This document shows, in pieces, positions 45,901-58,570 of a stretch of DNA of 64,000 nt; the first letter of the stretch is position 1, and every line of letters begins with the position of its first letter. The position numbers and the translations under genes were made by a program. The notes below the pieces were generated by a model. It had not been told where the DNA came from, searched no databases, and worked only from the letters and a program-made list of their open reading frames with translations. The stretch spans positions 1 through 64,000 of the forward strand of contig JAHLMK010000045.1 in the NCBI GenBank assembly GCA_019915135.1. The letters are read 5' to 3'. This DNA is from Strobilurus pachycystidiatus (taxonomy: Eukaryota > Basidiomycota > Agaricomycetes > Agaricales > Physalacriaceae).

Positions 45901-48900
45901 TGAAGACCAGTAGATCGGCATTTGATTCCGTTGCAAAGTCGTTTGCAGATGTATCGCCTGCTACGCTTCACACAGTTACGGAACGTATGGCCTCTGGAGA
46001 TTATACCACAGCAAATACAGCAGAAGAGTTGCAGGCGGTCAACTTAATGAAGGAGGTTCGTGCGGTCACGTCAGATGTAGAAGGGTCTTCATCTAGTAAG
46101 ACTGTAATGCGTAATGAGATCCGTGGTTTGATGATGGACAAAGGCTTACCAAGTTTTTATTTGACAATAAATCCGGCAGATGTGTATAATCCTGTGGTGA
46201 AGTTTCTTGGAGGAGCCGACATTGACGTTGACAAGCTGTTGCCAAAAGATGTTCCTGATTATCGAGAGCAATCTTATCTTATTGCAAAGAATCCGTCGGT
46301 AGCTGCTCGGTTTTTTAATGTATATATGAAGGCCTTTATTCGAACTTTGCTGGCATATGACGGGGCAACAACATATGATGATGGGGTCCTTGGAGTGGTA
46401 AATGCATACTACGGATGTGTCGAAGCTCAAGGTCGTGGAACACTTCATTGTCATATGCTTGTTTGGTTGGAGGGAGCATTGAATCCTGATGAGATTAAGC
46501 ATCGAATAGGAAACGATAACGACACTGGTTTTCGTGATAGGCTCCTTGCTTTTTTGGATGATGCTATCAGCAACTCCGTTCCTTTGTGGGACGACACACA
46601 TCCTCAGGTTGCGGCAGATAACATACATGCGTGCAAGGTGCGGGGTCCCCAGCGGAATGATTTGAGTAGTGACTGTTTAAGGTTGGCTGAGAAACGCGAC
46701 CTCCATCATGTTGTCAAGTCTTGTCAGATTCACCAACATAGTCGCACTTGTTACAAATACTGTAGACCCGGAGAGCCATTGGAATGTCGCTTTGATATGT
46801 GTGAGGAAAACTTTGAGCCCATATCGACATATGATTATGATACTGGCGAACTCAAGTTGAGATGTTTGGATGGTCTAGTAAACAATTTCAACGAAACAGT
46901 TATACGTGCCATGCGCTGTAACATGGATATCAAATTTATTGGGTCTGGAGTATCTGCAAAAGCTATACTATATTATATTACTGATTATATCACCAAGGCT
47001 CAGCTGTCAACACATGTTTCATATGCTGCTCTTGAGGAGACAGTGAAGCGTATGGGGGAATGTGATCCTAACGATGATTCTGTGACAGTTAGAGGGAAGA
47101 AGTTATTACAAAAATGCGCATATTCCATGTTATCTCATCAGGAACTATCCTCACAACAGGTTGTTTCATATCTGATGGACTATGAAGATCATTTTACAAG
47201 TCATAGTTACCGCAATCTTTTTTGGAGAAGTTACGAAAAGTACATAGATGATCAGCAACCATCTCCAGAATGCGGTCTGAAGCCCATATTCTCCGATATG
47301 GACTCTGTACTTGCATTTGAAAACAACAGTGTTCCGTTCAGAGAAACTGTACAGACGAGCCAATCTGAAAATATGAGTGAAAGTGTTGTACCGGAGACTG
47401 ATACTGAGAACACGCATGAAGAATATTCCAATTCAGGAAGACTGACTCCATATGACAATGATTATGATGAGGAGTTACAAATGTTTGATGTTGACGGTGT
47501 ACCTTGTGTGTCTGATGAAAATTCAGAACTGGACAACATCCACATCGAGAATGAACATCAGTCAGAAGACGCTAAAGACGATGACAATGACGAGGATGTG
47601 CTCATTGCTGTCAATGAACGTGGTCAGCTTGTGGAAAGACCCTCATTTGTGCAAGATTATGTCAATAGAGGACATGTTTTAGCAGATATCAATGTGTGGG
47701 AGTACACTGCTCGTGTTAAAAAAGAGAGTAGTAAACGCCGTAAGGGGCCACTGGATGAAAATGACGAGGATGCCAGCATTGAAGACAACTTTGAGCTAGG
47801 GGACGATGTTGACTACGTTGATGTACTGGTTGACAATCTGACTAATCAAACTTCAAATGTAGATCAGAAATGGGGAGATCTCGATTCAATACTCTCAGAG
47901 AATACAAAAAGTAGACCTAGTTTCCCATTTTGTGCAGAATTTCTGGAAGGCAGTCGATATAAGCAGGTTGTAGTTCATCCCAATAGACGATATGTTCCTG
48001 TTCCATTGGGTGCAGCAATCCCAAGACGAGATAGGCCAGAGGTCTACCCGCGGTATTGTAGATTGATGCTTGTGTTATTCAAGCCATGGGTATCTGTCAA
48101 TGATCTGCGGATGGTTGGTGAAACATGGCCGTCTGCATTTGCTACGTTCAGTAGTGTTTGTAGTCATCGAATTCGTGCTATTATGAACAACATTCAGCTT
48201 CTTCATGAATGCAAAGACAGTCGCGACGATCACTTTGCCAATAGACGTAGTAGAGTTCGAAGTATCACAAGATTCCGAAAGCCACAGAATGGTCTGTTCG
48301 AGGACAATTTTGACGGCGAATCCAACACAAATGAAGCTATACTGAGTCACCTTTTGGATATGGAACGTGCAACTGCGAATCAGGTAGTTAGCAGTAATCT
48401 CAATGCAGAACAGTGTGTAGCTCATGCTGAACGAGCTGGAATGTTCGAAACATCTCCGTCTTCCAGCTATGGCAGTTTGCTTGGAGACGAGTACATTGAG
48501 GAGGAGATATTGCAACCTGATCCTGACAAGGAAGCTCGATGGGAGAAGGAGTATCTTGATCTGAGGGCACGATCTCGAAGGGCTGCGTCGGACCGTGTAA
48601 AACAGACGGCAGATCCTGTACGCGATGCGCGTGTATCAGATTCTAGCGGTATTTTGAGCGACGGTTCTTCATTCCGTGAAGCAATGGACATTGCAGAGGT
48701 ACTTGACACTGGTGTTCGCCAGCGTTTCAGCGTAGAGGAAGTCGAAAAGGCAGTTGACATCGAACAGGTGGTCCAAGAATGGACATTGAATCGCGATCAA
48801 GCCAAAGCATTCAGAATCATTGCCCAACACAGTATGGACCGATCATTGCCACAGTTAAGAATGTTTCTTGATGGCCCAGGTGGCACTGGAAAATCACGTG

Positions 48901-50699
48901 TAATAAATGCACTCAAAAGCTTTTTCGAATTGAGAGGTCAAGAGAGGCGTTTTCGACTTACGTCGTATACTGGTGTTGCTGCAAACAATATTTCCGGAAT
49001 GACTCTCCATTCCGCGCTCATGTTGGACCAATTTAGTAAGATGAAGAAAGACGCGACTAACCAGTCAAAATCGTCTGATGATCTTATTAGTATGTGGCGC
49101 GGTGTTGATTATTTATTCATTGATGAAGTGTCCATGATTGGGTTAAATTTCTTGTTGAAAATCTCCGCTGCGCTGACAATTGCAAAGGAGACGGCGAGTG
49201 CTTTCGGTGGTATCAACATCATATTTGCAGGAGATTTCGCTCAGCTGCCTCCTGTACGTGATAAAAGGTTGTACAGAGGATTCCGACCCACATCGCGCGC
49301 TGAACAAGAATGTAAGATATTGCAAGGCAAGCTCTTGTGGTTTAGTGTGGATACTGTCGTAACATTGACAGAGAATAAACGTCAGGCTGGGACTGGGTCT
49401 GAAGTGTTTCGTGAGCTCTTACTTAGACTCAGAAAGGGAATGTGTACTGAGGCCGATTACGCACTGCTGAGAACGCGGTTGCTAGCAAACACGCAGCTAG
49501 ATTGGTCCGATCCAAAGTTGCGAGATACACCGCTCATAGTGGCAGATAACGCGTCCAAAGACGCTTTGAATGACATAGCGACTCATACATATGCTCGACG
49601 TACAAATCGGAGTGTACATTACTACTATGCTGAAGACACGCATAGACGTGAGGTGTTTGATGGGCCGGTACGTTCTTTTCTAGAAAGTCAGACGTCGGGG
49701 AAGACGTCACAGAGACTGGGTGCACTCCCTTTAGTACTCGGAATGCCCGTGGTGGTAACATCAAACTTTGACGTTGAAGGTGGTGTCGTGAACGGAACCA
49801 AAGGTACTTTGAAGTCAATTCGCTTCAGACAGGATCAGGAAGGGAGGCGATACGCTGTTTCAGCCGTAGTCAGTGTGCCCGGAATGATTGGAAAGTCTTT
49901 GACAAACATACCTGACAGACATGCCGTGGTCCTTCCTGATGTCAAAGATATGCAGTTTCGACATCCGTTTACAAAACAGAACCTACAAGTCAAGCGCCAT
50001 CAGATCCCCCTCATGCCCGGCTTCGCTATGACGGCTCATAAGGCACAAGGTCAGACTCTAGAAAGTGCTGTGATTGACTTGGTGAATTGTAGAGGAACCG
50101 AAGCTCCCTACGTTATGGTGTCTCGTCTTAAAAGTTTGGAAGGACTCCACATCCTGAGGGACTTCGATTTTAAGCGGATCACGTCACGTCCAGCTGAGGA
50201 TTATCGAAAAGAAGTTGCGCGTATACGTGTGCTTGATCTACAAACAACAGTCAAACACGGTACTGCCGTCGACGCTGCGTATGCAGAGCAACAATTGTCA
50301 CGTTATAAATTCAGAAACGGCGTACCTAATCTGACTGTATCGCCTGAAGAGCCACCGGACGAGCGTCACTGCTCTGCTTTACAGCAGGAGATTGATCGTA
50401 TCGCTATGGTTGGCGTTGACGCGGTTCCGCATGGTCGCGGCGAGCTTGATGTGAGTGCCTCAACAAGTCCGGCTCATCGACTGTCTGAAACGAAAGGTAA
50501 ACGGAGGAAAAGTACGCAACATGCTGTTCAAACGAGTAAACATGGCACTAGTTCTAGAACAGGTCGAGCGCGTATTTCTGATCAGTCCGGATCGCAGGAG
50601 CCTGCAAAGAGACGAAAGACGTCACATCGGACTGTGAAGCGTCCTGCCGAGGAGCCTGTAGACACACGTATGTCGGACAAGAGGCGAAGGATTATATGA
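42990..50699 (+). CDS. Helitron RepHel protein, second copy
   Basis: Exons 42990-43340 and 43392-50699 with the same 51-base intron. The reading frame is identical to the 1772-9481 gene, with all relaxase (HUH, YxxxY) and helicase motifs intact. Two identical autonomous Helitron genes 41 kb apart is part of the evidence for a very young duplication or an assembly duplicate. Confidence 0.95.
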
Positions 50700-51177
50700 T
50701 AGGAGTCAATGTCGCCGTATTGGTGACTGTACGTCATTTCACCTGCACGTGTTCGCGTTTTTGCTGAACCTTTCCACCGCCGTTCTTTCCTTCCCACCAT
50801 AAAAATCTCGCTATACGCGCTACGTCGATAAACTCATGTTTTGATACCGAGGAAACGATACAACCGGTCAGTGTCCGCCATGTCTTGCCGCAGTACAGCA
50901 TGTGTGCGTCCGTCGCACATGGACTGAATGGACCTTAGACACTATATAATCGGCGCTTGGAACTATTCCAAATTATTATTCAGATGTCATCCGATGTATT
51001 CAAAGTCTCAGATCGCTGACACGCAGGAATAACACACTATTTAATTCGCTCTTGTCGCGAGACTTATATTGAATCCGGTTTCTCCACAATTCACTTGATC
51101 GTTCTGAATTAGTTCTCGCGAGATAAAAGGTCGCAGTCGTCGACACCATTTGACTCAAATTGTCGGATCCTCTCATC

Positions 51178-52306
51178 ATGTCCGGAACTTTTGTTGCCTA
51201 TATTAACGGTATCGCGATTTCTGCCATCGCTTGCTTCGCCATTCCCAAGACTTTCTGTCCGATGCAATTGGCCGGCAACTTGTCTACAGAAGGCAAGTTG
51301 CATATCGATGTTCGACACGCAGGCCATATGTATTCGTCCGATGTGGATGTGGAAGCGTCGCCGTTGGTCGACAATCACATCCTTCTTGGTGCTAGTTGGA
51401 TCGACTCGGTGTGGAAGAAGAACTCTGGCCCAGGTATATTGTCTATGACTGGTATGCACTATTCTGACACGCGCCAGTACCGTTCATATCCATGCACAAG
51501 ATGTGTCGTACTTTACTCATCGTCGACGATCACGAGCCGGAATACATTCTGAACATGGACGTATCCGATCTTGCCCTGCAACTTGCCTGTCATGGGCTCG
51601 TCGATTTCGTGCCTTCTGTACCTACCGACGATATGCCCCATCTTCTTCTGGAGCATTTGTTGTTCAACAAATGTGCGGCTGGCCTCGGTATATCGTGCAG
51701 GTAAGTACTATGCAATATGACATCAGAGTGTATCTCACTCTAGACGTGAGCAGGGAGGTCACTGCCGAGTGCACAGTTGCTCAAGTTTCGCCAGGACAGA
51801 CAGCACTTTCTTCCTTCTGGTCGTACCTTCCGCTAGCAAGTCCACAAACTCTTGCAGTCGGAGCGGCCGTATTCAAGTTGGTAGGCGATCCGGCTCAATA
51901 TCGCGACCTACTCAGCCGTGTAATCGAATCCCGCATTCACGACATGCAATACACTTCGTTTAAAGGACCCAAATCCTATTGGGCCCTCCAGCTCGATCAA
52001 TCATTCTTCGTCGCCGATACTCCTTCCATCCGCAAGTTCGCTCTTGCACACGGCATATTTGAAGCTGGAAGTACGCGGGAGAGTTTGATAGAGATGATCT
52101 TGGCGCATGCGGCAACGAGCGCCTGTAAGGTATACGAGAACACTGAACCTTTATTCGTTCCTGTTGGTTGCCACGATTGGTTGATGGCCGCTGCAGCATC
52201 GCAGAACTCTACAAACATCTCCGGCGTTGTGCGGAGTAACAGCGTTTCGTCGGTCACGCTTTCTCGACAAACTGTTTCGCCAGAGGATATCAGTACGTCT
52301 ATGTAG
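51178..52306 (+). CDS. Stand-alone Helitron N-terminus paralogue 2, second copy
   Basis: Exons 51178-51433, 51478-51700 and 51754-52306; identical to the 9960-11088 gene, 343 residues. Confidence 0.8.
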
Positions 52307-52577
52307 ATACTATTATTATGTCCGGGGTAGATACACGGTTATGACAGTCTGTATCACAATATTTCGAATGTAACTTCACTCACTTTTGTTTGTCCCTCAA
52401 ATCACCATCCTCACCGCGTCGTCCGTCTATCAAACCCACGATGCGAGCGAGTCTCAGGCTTCTGAGTGGGTCGATCTTCTTCATCTCCCTGTGCTTCACT
52501 TGGTAGCGTCTTGATCGAGGTCGTCGCTATCGTGTTCGTCCCTTCCGCGACCGCCTCCTGCTTTATCCTCCGTAAGG

Positions 52578-53123
52578 ACAGTGAATTTTAGTGAACTGCT
52601 GGCCCGGCTTTGGCCTGAAGCTGCCGGCCTGGCCTGGCTTAGCATTTCGATGAGGCCGTCAGTACGGCTGGCTCTGGCCTGGCTTCGGCTTGGGCCACGG
52701 CTTGAGGCGGGATGCGGCGGGATGTGCCATATGGTACAACTTGAGCTTGAGCACTATCAATGACATTTTGAACAGGGTTGGACGTCGACGTTGGACACTT
52801 GAGCGTTGCGTAACGTGAAGTGAGCACTGAGGACTTGTCTTTCCTAATCCGGACATCACTCACCGCGCGACTGGGATGCGATCCCAGGGAAGCTACCAGT
52901 AGCAGTCAAATGACACGGTATTGGCGAAGCGGAGCTCTCTTGAAGTCCTGCAGTGTGGTTGATCCAATACCTGACACGGCGTTGAGCCACGGCTCGACGG
53001 CTGGCCTACGGCTTGCAGAATCCCAGGCTGAGGCCATGAGCTTTGCGAAGCCGTCTCCACGGCCCGGCTTGGCTTTGGCCTAATTACGGCTGGCCCACGG
53101 CTGGCGTGGCTTGAAGCCAGAGC
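52578..53123. repeat. GGCTTGGCC-rich tract, second copy
   Basis: Same sequence as 11360-11905. Confidence 0.55.
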
Positions 53124-53649
53124 CGGCAGATCACTAACAACAATGTGGACGCGACCTTTCCTGGACCAATGTCACTACCCATCCGGAGTCAGACAACATC
53201 CAGTTGAATCTTGTAGAAATCTTTCAGATATCGTTGAGCAGTTCGGCATTGACGCGTATGGGACTCTACAAAAGATACCGGCCGAAACCTGGGAATCGTC
53301 GCGTCTCGACACAAAATATCTCGTTGTAAATACTCAGGGTGATAGAGGACTAGTGTTGTGGCCATGTACGAACTCAATGCGGCTGTGAACGGGTTACTTG
53401 ATACTAGGGAGGCGAGGATATCGAGCATCGAGCATCAGCGTGCAATTTCCTCGATATTGACTTGGTCATTCTCTACACAAGCGATGTTCATGCTCCCCTC
53501 TGGAGTAGATTATAGGACGTATCGACATTCGTAAGTATTCGCGACCGACTATTGTACAGAACCAACGACCTTATATACAAACAGAATACATATTCATCTT
53601 TATGGGCGTGTTCATACTCACTAGGTCTCAATCCAGTACCTTTCTTTTA

Positions 53650-54736
53650 TTAGGGCCCCTCGCGCCGTTCGGTGCGAGAGTTTGCAACGCGCGAAGGTTC
53701 TGAGAGAATGTCTGAGCATACAGGGGTATACCGTGAAATCGGGGTTCTTACGCTACCACCGCGCCGATCCACGACTGTTATAGCGTCAAGATGAATAAGG
53801 AACGTCCTCCCTCGAATTACTCTGAACGAGAGAGATACGTCCACGACGTCTCCTGCGCTGAGTGTCGTCGGATTTATCTCATCTACGTGACTGCGTCTGG
53901 TCAGTAGACTTCCATATCCGTGTATACGCTTACCTTTGCCCGTCTATCCAGCGCCTCTCTACGATATCGACGTGGTTGTCCTCGGTGTAAGCATGTGTTC
54001 CTCCGCGATTGACGTCTCTGATAGTCCTAGTACTATCGAGGAAATCGGGGACGTTGACAACGGGGAGAGGACTCTCTTCCACTAGAGTAAAGAGACGCGC
54101 TTGGGCTCGAACGGCTGGGGTATCCCCTACAAAGAACAGAGGGAGGGGACCAAGTGTTGGAACTGCGTTCTTCATAACATGATGGATTTTGCTTATAGCA
54201 ATTAGTGCCTGATTGAAACTTTCGTCGTCGGAGTGACTGATAATCTTGATAGTTTGATACAAACTGTTTAGTTTTGGGATCCTGCAAACCATATTGTTAG
54301 CTATTCTACGTTGCACCGAGTCAACAGACCTGTGTGAAGCCGCGGTTCCTTTCAATGGTAACAGAGACGATTCGGCGAGTATTCCTTGCACATTGAGGCA
54401 AACTTCCGTCTCCGTACCGCTCCACATGTAGAATGTGAACGTCTTAGAGCCGAGTGCGGATATGTACGCTTCCGTACCGACAACTGTATCTTCTGCAAAC
54501 GTAGCCAGTTGGTGTCGTACAGCCTGGAGTGTACGTGATCTGTGCTGTACAGCAGCGTCTATAACTGATAGCATATAAGCGTTTAGGTGTAGAGGAAATG
54601 GGATTGGCATACACTGAGGCTGCGCGTTCGCCGCGGATATCAGAGCGGACGCGTCGGCTTGTATATATGTCAGGGACATGGCTGAAGGTCGTAGTTGCCT
54701 GACTACGCATGCCGATTTGGAATTTATACCGCTCAT
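53650..54736 (-). CDS. Uncharacterised two-exon protein, second copy
   Basis: Exons 54736-53934 and 53896-53650; identical to the 12432-13518 gene, with its shared upstream palindromic array at 54842-55071. Confidence 0.6.
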
Positions 54737-54841
54737 TCGCGTCGGATGGGAATGTATTGACCTTTTGAGGCTAATTAAATTGGTGACGTCGCTGTTGCTT
54801 TACAAGAGTCAGGAATTTCATATAGGTGACTCTAAATTCTA

Positions 54842-55071
54842 TTGAATCGATCGCGACTCAGTCGTGGTGAATTGGTATACACGGATTGAATTGAGTCGAT
54901 CGCGACTCAATTGTAAGGAATTTCAGATTAACGGTTTGAATTGAGTCGTCCGTGATGAGTCGCCTCAATCGTGAAGAATTCATATACACAGATTGAATTG
55001 AGTATCGATCGCGATGAGTCGCGAAGGGGCACTGAACGTATTAAATTGAGTCGATCGCGATGAGTCGCGAA
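54842..55071. repeat. Palindromic array, second copy
   Basis: Same five-unit array as 13624-13853, between the divergent genes at 54736 and 55230. The TATA box is at 55181-55187. Confidence 0.75.
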
Positions 55072-55229
55072 GTGCCACTTTGTTATATAGTTCTATCAAA
55101 TCAATACATGTCGGTTCGTAGTAATTCAATCACGATACACTGAGTCGCGAGCTGGTTCAAAAGCGGAGTCACATCCTTTCTATAAAATAAGCTGAGCGAC
55201 TCCGACTCGTAGTTCCTCATCATCACAAT

Positions 55230-56936
55230 ATGACCGCGAACTCGCCATCTAAAACTAGTACGCCAAACGGGAAACGAAATGCTGAGGGATCTGCAGCGGA
55301 CGGTGGACAATTACAGAATAAACGCGGTAGAAAGTCGAAGGATGATGGGTAAGCGTCAAACACGGTTTGAGTGCGATGGTTCCAAGTTGACCGACTGTTA
55401 TAAGGTCTGATACTGCTTCGGACGGCTCTCACGTCGATGCGCAGTATGTTTGTAGCATTGATCATATTCTACTCTCTAATTTTGCTACAGGATAGCGGAA
55501 AACGAACACCAGGGGGCCGAATCTTCGCTAGAAGCTGCTAAAGACAGCAACTCAGATCAGTGCGTCGACTGCGTTTGTATGATGTTGACCGCTGTACTCA
55601 CTGCGTCTAAGTACGCCTGTTCTGTTGACAACTGTTCAAAATGCGACGTCCGGCCCAACATCTGCTACCAAGACTGTGTACGTGTATAGGCATCATCATC
55701 GTGATCGCATGTGAAAGTTAACGAGCATGATACAGACCTGTGATTGTGAAGGTCGAGAAGCCCCTCGGCGATGAAAACGATTACGAACATGATCGGTCGG
55801 TAGACTGCAGCATATATGGCCCGTGTTGATGTGTGAAGCAGGCCCGTCTTTAGGGTACCCAAGAGTATCAAACTGTTGGCTCGCCATAAGGAATTGGGAA
55901 TATCATACGAAGACGGAGGAACCTTACAGTCGATTCCGTTCATGTCGATCGACAAATACCTCAGGAACAATCCGTCTTTGGCTAGGTTTGTCTTCTTGTG
56001 CGAGTATTTCTGTCGTCTGACTAGTTCAAGGCGTGTATTGAATATGGCGGCTTATTGTATCGGTAACAACATTCGGCCTATTTATGGAGAAACGCCCTCC
56101 AACTACTCGTTTGTCTTTACCAACCCGTCGACGCAATCTAGGCGTATCATCAACGACGCCACTAAGGATGATGCATCATTCGCTGCCGTCGGTCGAGTCA
56201 CACGAAGCAAACTGTTCGAAGGAGCTGAAACGCTTTATTGTCGCGAAGTGTCTGTTCAGCTCATTGGTCGATTTATTCCTCGCACTGTTGCATTCATCGG
56301 AAACGTACTCCGGTTCCCGAAGCCCGTGTTTCCAGTATCTGCGGGGGGTCTAACCTTCAGTACCTTTCGTAAGCCTAAGGACGGTCAGTTTATTCTTTTG
56401 CGTGTCATCACTTTACTGAGACCCGTTTAGGTGCCAAGAATCCTAATCCCAAGAACCGACCGCTTAACGGGATTACTCACGGGCCAGTACCTCGTCCTTA
56501 CAACCAAGACGGTGAGTTTCGAGGTTTCGAGGTATTTAATCGTGCCAATTCCGCTCTGTCAAACACAGTCCCTGTCTTCGATGGACAGCGTCCTTTCGGA
56601 CTTGATGAGTATAACAGTCTCCAGCGCCGGGACGTTGAACTCGACGAGGGCGACATCATTTTGGTCGTGTTCGGTGTGGGTGGATTCTATGTGGCGAACG
56701 CGAATCCGGTCGACAAGAAATCGGAGCGAGTATCTCTCAATGTTCAGTTCGTCGTTTTGTTGGCCCATGCATCTGATGACGACGCTGCTTCTCCTGACAC
56801 TCCGCTGCCGAAGGATTTAGCAGACGAAACCCCGGTTGGCGTCGACGACGTATGTCCTCTCAAACCCAACGGATACAAGTTCGAGACCGTGCAACCCGCT
56901 GTCACTATTACGCCTTGCCAGAGCAGGGTTATCTAA
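55230..56936 (+). CDS. Uncharacterised six-exon protein, second copy
   Basis: Exons 55230-55348, 55491-55559, 55612-55677, 55736-55795, 55854-56383 and 56431-56936; identical to the 14012-15718 gene, 449 residues. Confidence 0.65.
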
Positions 56937-57930
56937 AGTGGAATACGGAGCTAAAGTGGAATACGGAGCGAAAGAAGAAATTACTGTACTCAAACGTTTT
57001 GATTCGAGCAAATGTATACTTATGTCCAGACAGATTCTGCCTAACAATGTGATCGTACTGTCCTGTTCATTTTAGTGCTCTTGTTGGCTATGATCATGTC
57101 CGTATCAAACGCATCAACCCAGCCGCTGGTCCGTGGCTTTTGGCAGCGTCCAGTATCGAATGACCACTCCAATACTTCACCTGATATGACGAGTACTCCT
57201 TTGCTGTGTATCATTTCCAGGTCAGTGCCTACGAAACTGCTTCATTTCGCCTCATCCCGCATGCGATCCGCTGCGTCCGACCGTGTAGTGCCTCCGACCC
57301 TCCGCATCTGTCACGTTCCGCCCAGACGCGGGCCACACACCGCCCAAAATGCTTGCCTCTCAATGAGCCCGAGCTTTGTGAAGCTAGGCCAGTCCGGGTG
57401 TGGCTGCAGGCCAAAGTCGGGCCATTAAGTCACTACGCCTAACTCCGACCGTCTACCATATGAAGCCTCGGGTAGCTCACGATCTCACCGATACGCGGTC
57501 TGTGACTGGAAGGAGTCTCGGGCAGAATGGGTAGAAACTTGCATGCTGATATTCTCTTCACATTTTGGCAGGTAAAATAGTGTTTATCTGCAGGTTACCG
57601 CACGACGAATCACATTACATTGCTGAATTAGCGGTAAGCTACGCTGTACTTTGACACGCGATGCGCATCTAAATCCGCGATTCACTCACTGCCTGTCAAA
57701 CGTGCTCCGTCACTGTTGACAAATTGAAAACTGATAACGTACCTTCCCGTAGTTCGTTGACCGCTGATTGTTAGTTGTCTACTTCCTTGGTAGAGGTATC
57801 ATCCCGATTTTGAGCATTGATGAGGCGGCGCTGATGAGGCGGCGACGGCGCGCTGATAAGATGGGCGGCGACGGGCGCTGTCAGGCTGGCGTTGGTTGGG
57901 ATGGCCGATATCGATGTCGGTGGACTTGCA

Positions 57931-57963
57931 CCCAGTGTCATTGTATACACATATGACATGGGC
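57931..57963. repeat. 33-base hairpin motif, copy in second unit
   Basis: Same as 16713-16745; third occurrence of this motif in the window. Confidence 0.65.
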
Positions 57964-58078
57964 GCTGGCTCGTGAAGCTTAGACTGAGGAAGCGAAAGGA
58001 ATGATGGTAAGAGTCAAAAAGAGTATGTGATGTTACTATAACGTGATGTCACGTCATCAACGGCTTAGCAGCTCCTTC

Positions 58079-58322
58079 CATCTTCGTCTTATTTGACCGG
58101 CAGCCCTTCGCGTGTATACGCTGAAGCGTTGTCTCTCGCCCATCTTCGTATCTTTTGACCGGCAGCCCCTCGCGTGTATACGCTGAAGCGTTGTCTCTCG
58201 TTCGACCCGTCTCTTCTGCCCGGCAGCCCCTCGCGTGTATACGCTGAAGCGTTGTCTCTCGTTCGACCCGTCTCTTCTGCCCGGCAGCCCCCTTGCGCGT
58301 ATACGCCGAAGCGTTGTCTATC
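58079..58322. repeat. 61-62 base minisatellite, second copy
   Basis: Four units as at 16861-17104. The unit number is the same in both copies, which is notable because tandem arrays usually change length quickly. Confidence 0.85.
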
Positions 58323-58570
58323 GTATCGATATTTGCGATCGCCTGATCAGCGCGTTTGAACTTGCGTCGGATTTCCAACCAGCGCGACGAATTCCTTGCA
58401 GTTCTTTGCGGTCGCATCATTGGCCCCATTTCGTATTGCCCAGGATTTAATTTTCCCGCGCGTCTGTGGATACGGTGTGTGTTTTTACTTCGTATAGTCC
58501 TCATGATTTGGCTGATAACCATCACGCAGAAGAGAAAAAAAAACAGAAAAGAAGAGAAAGTGATATCGTC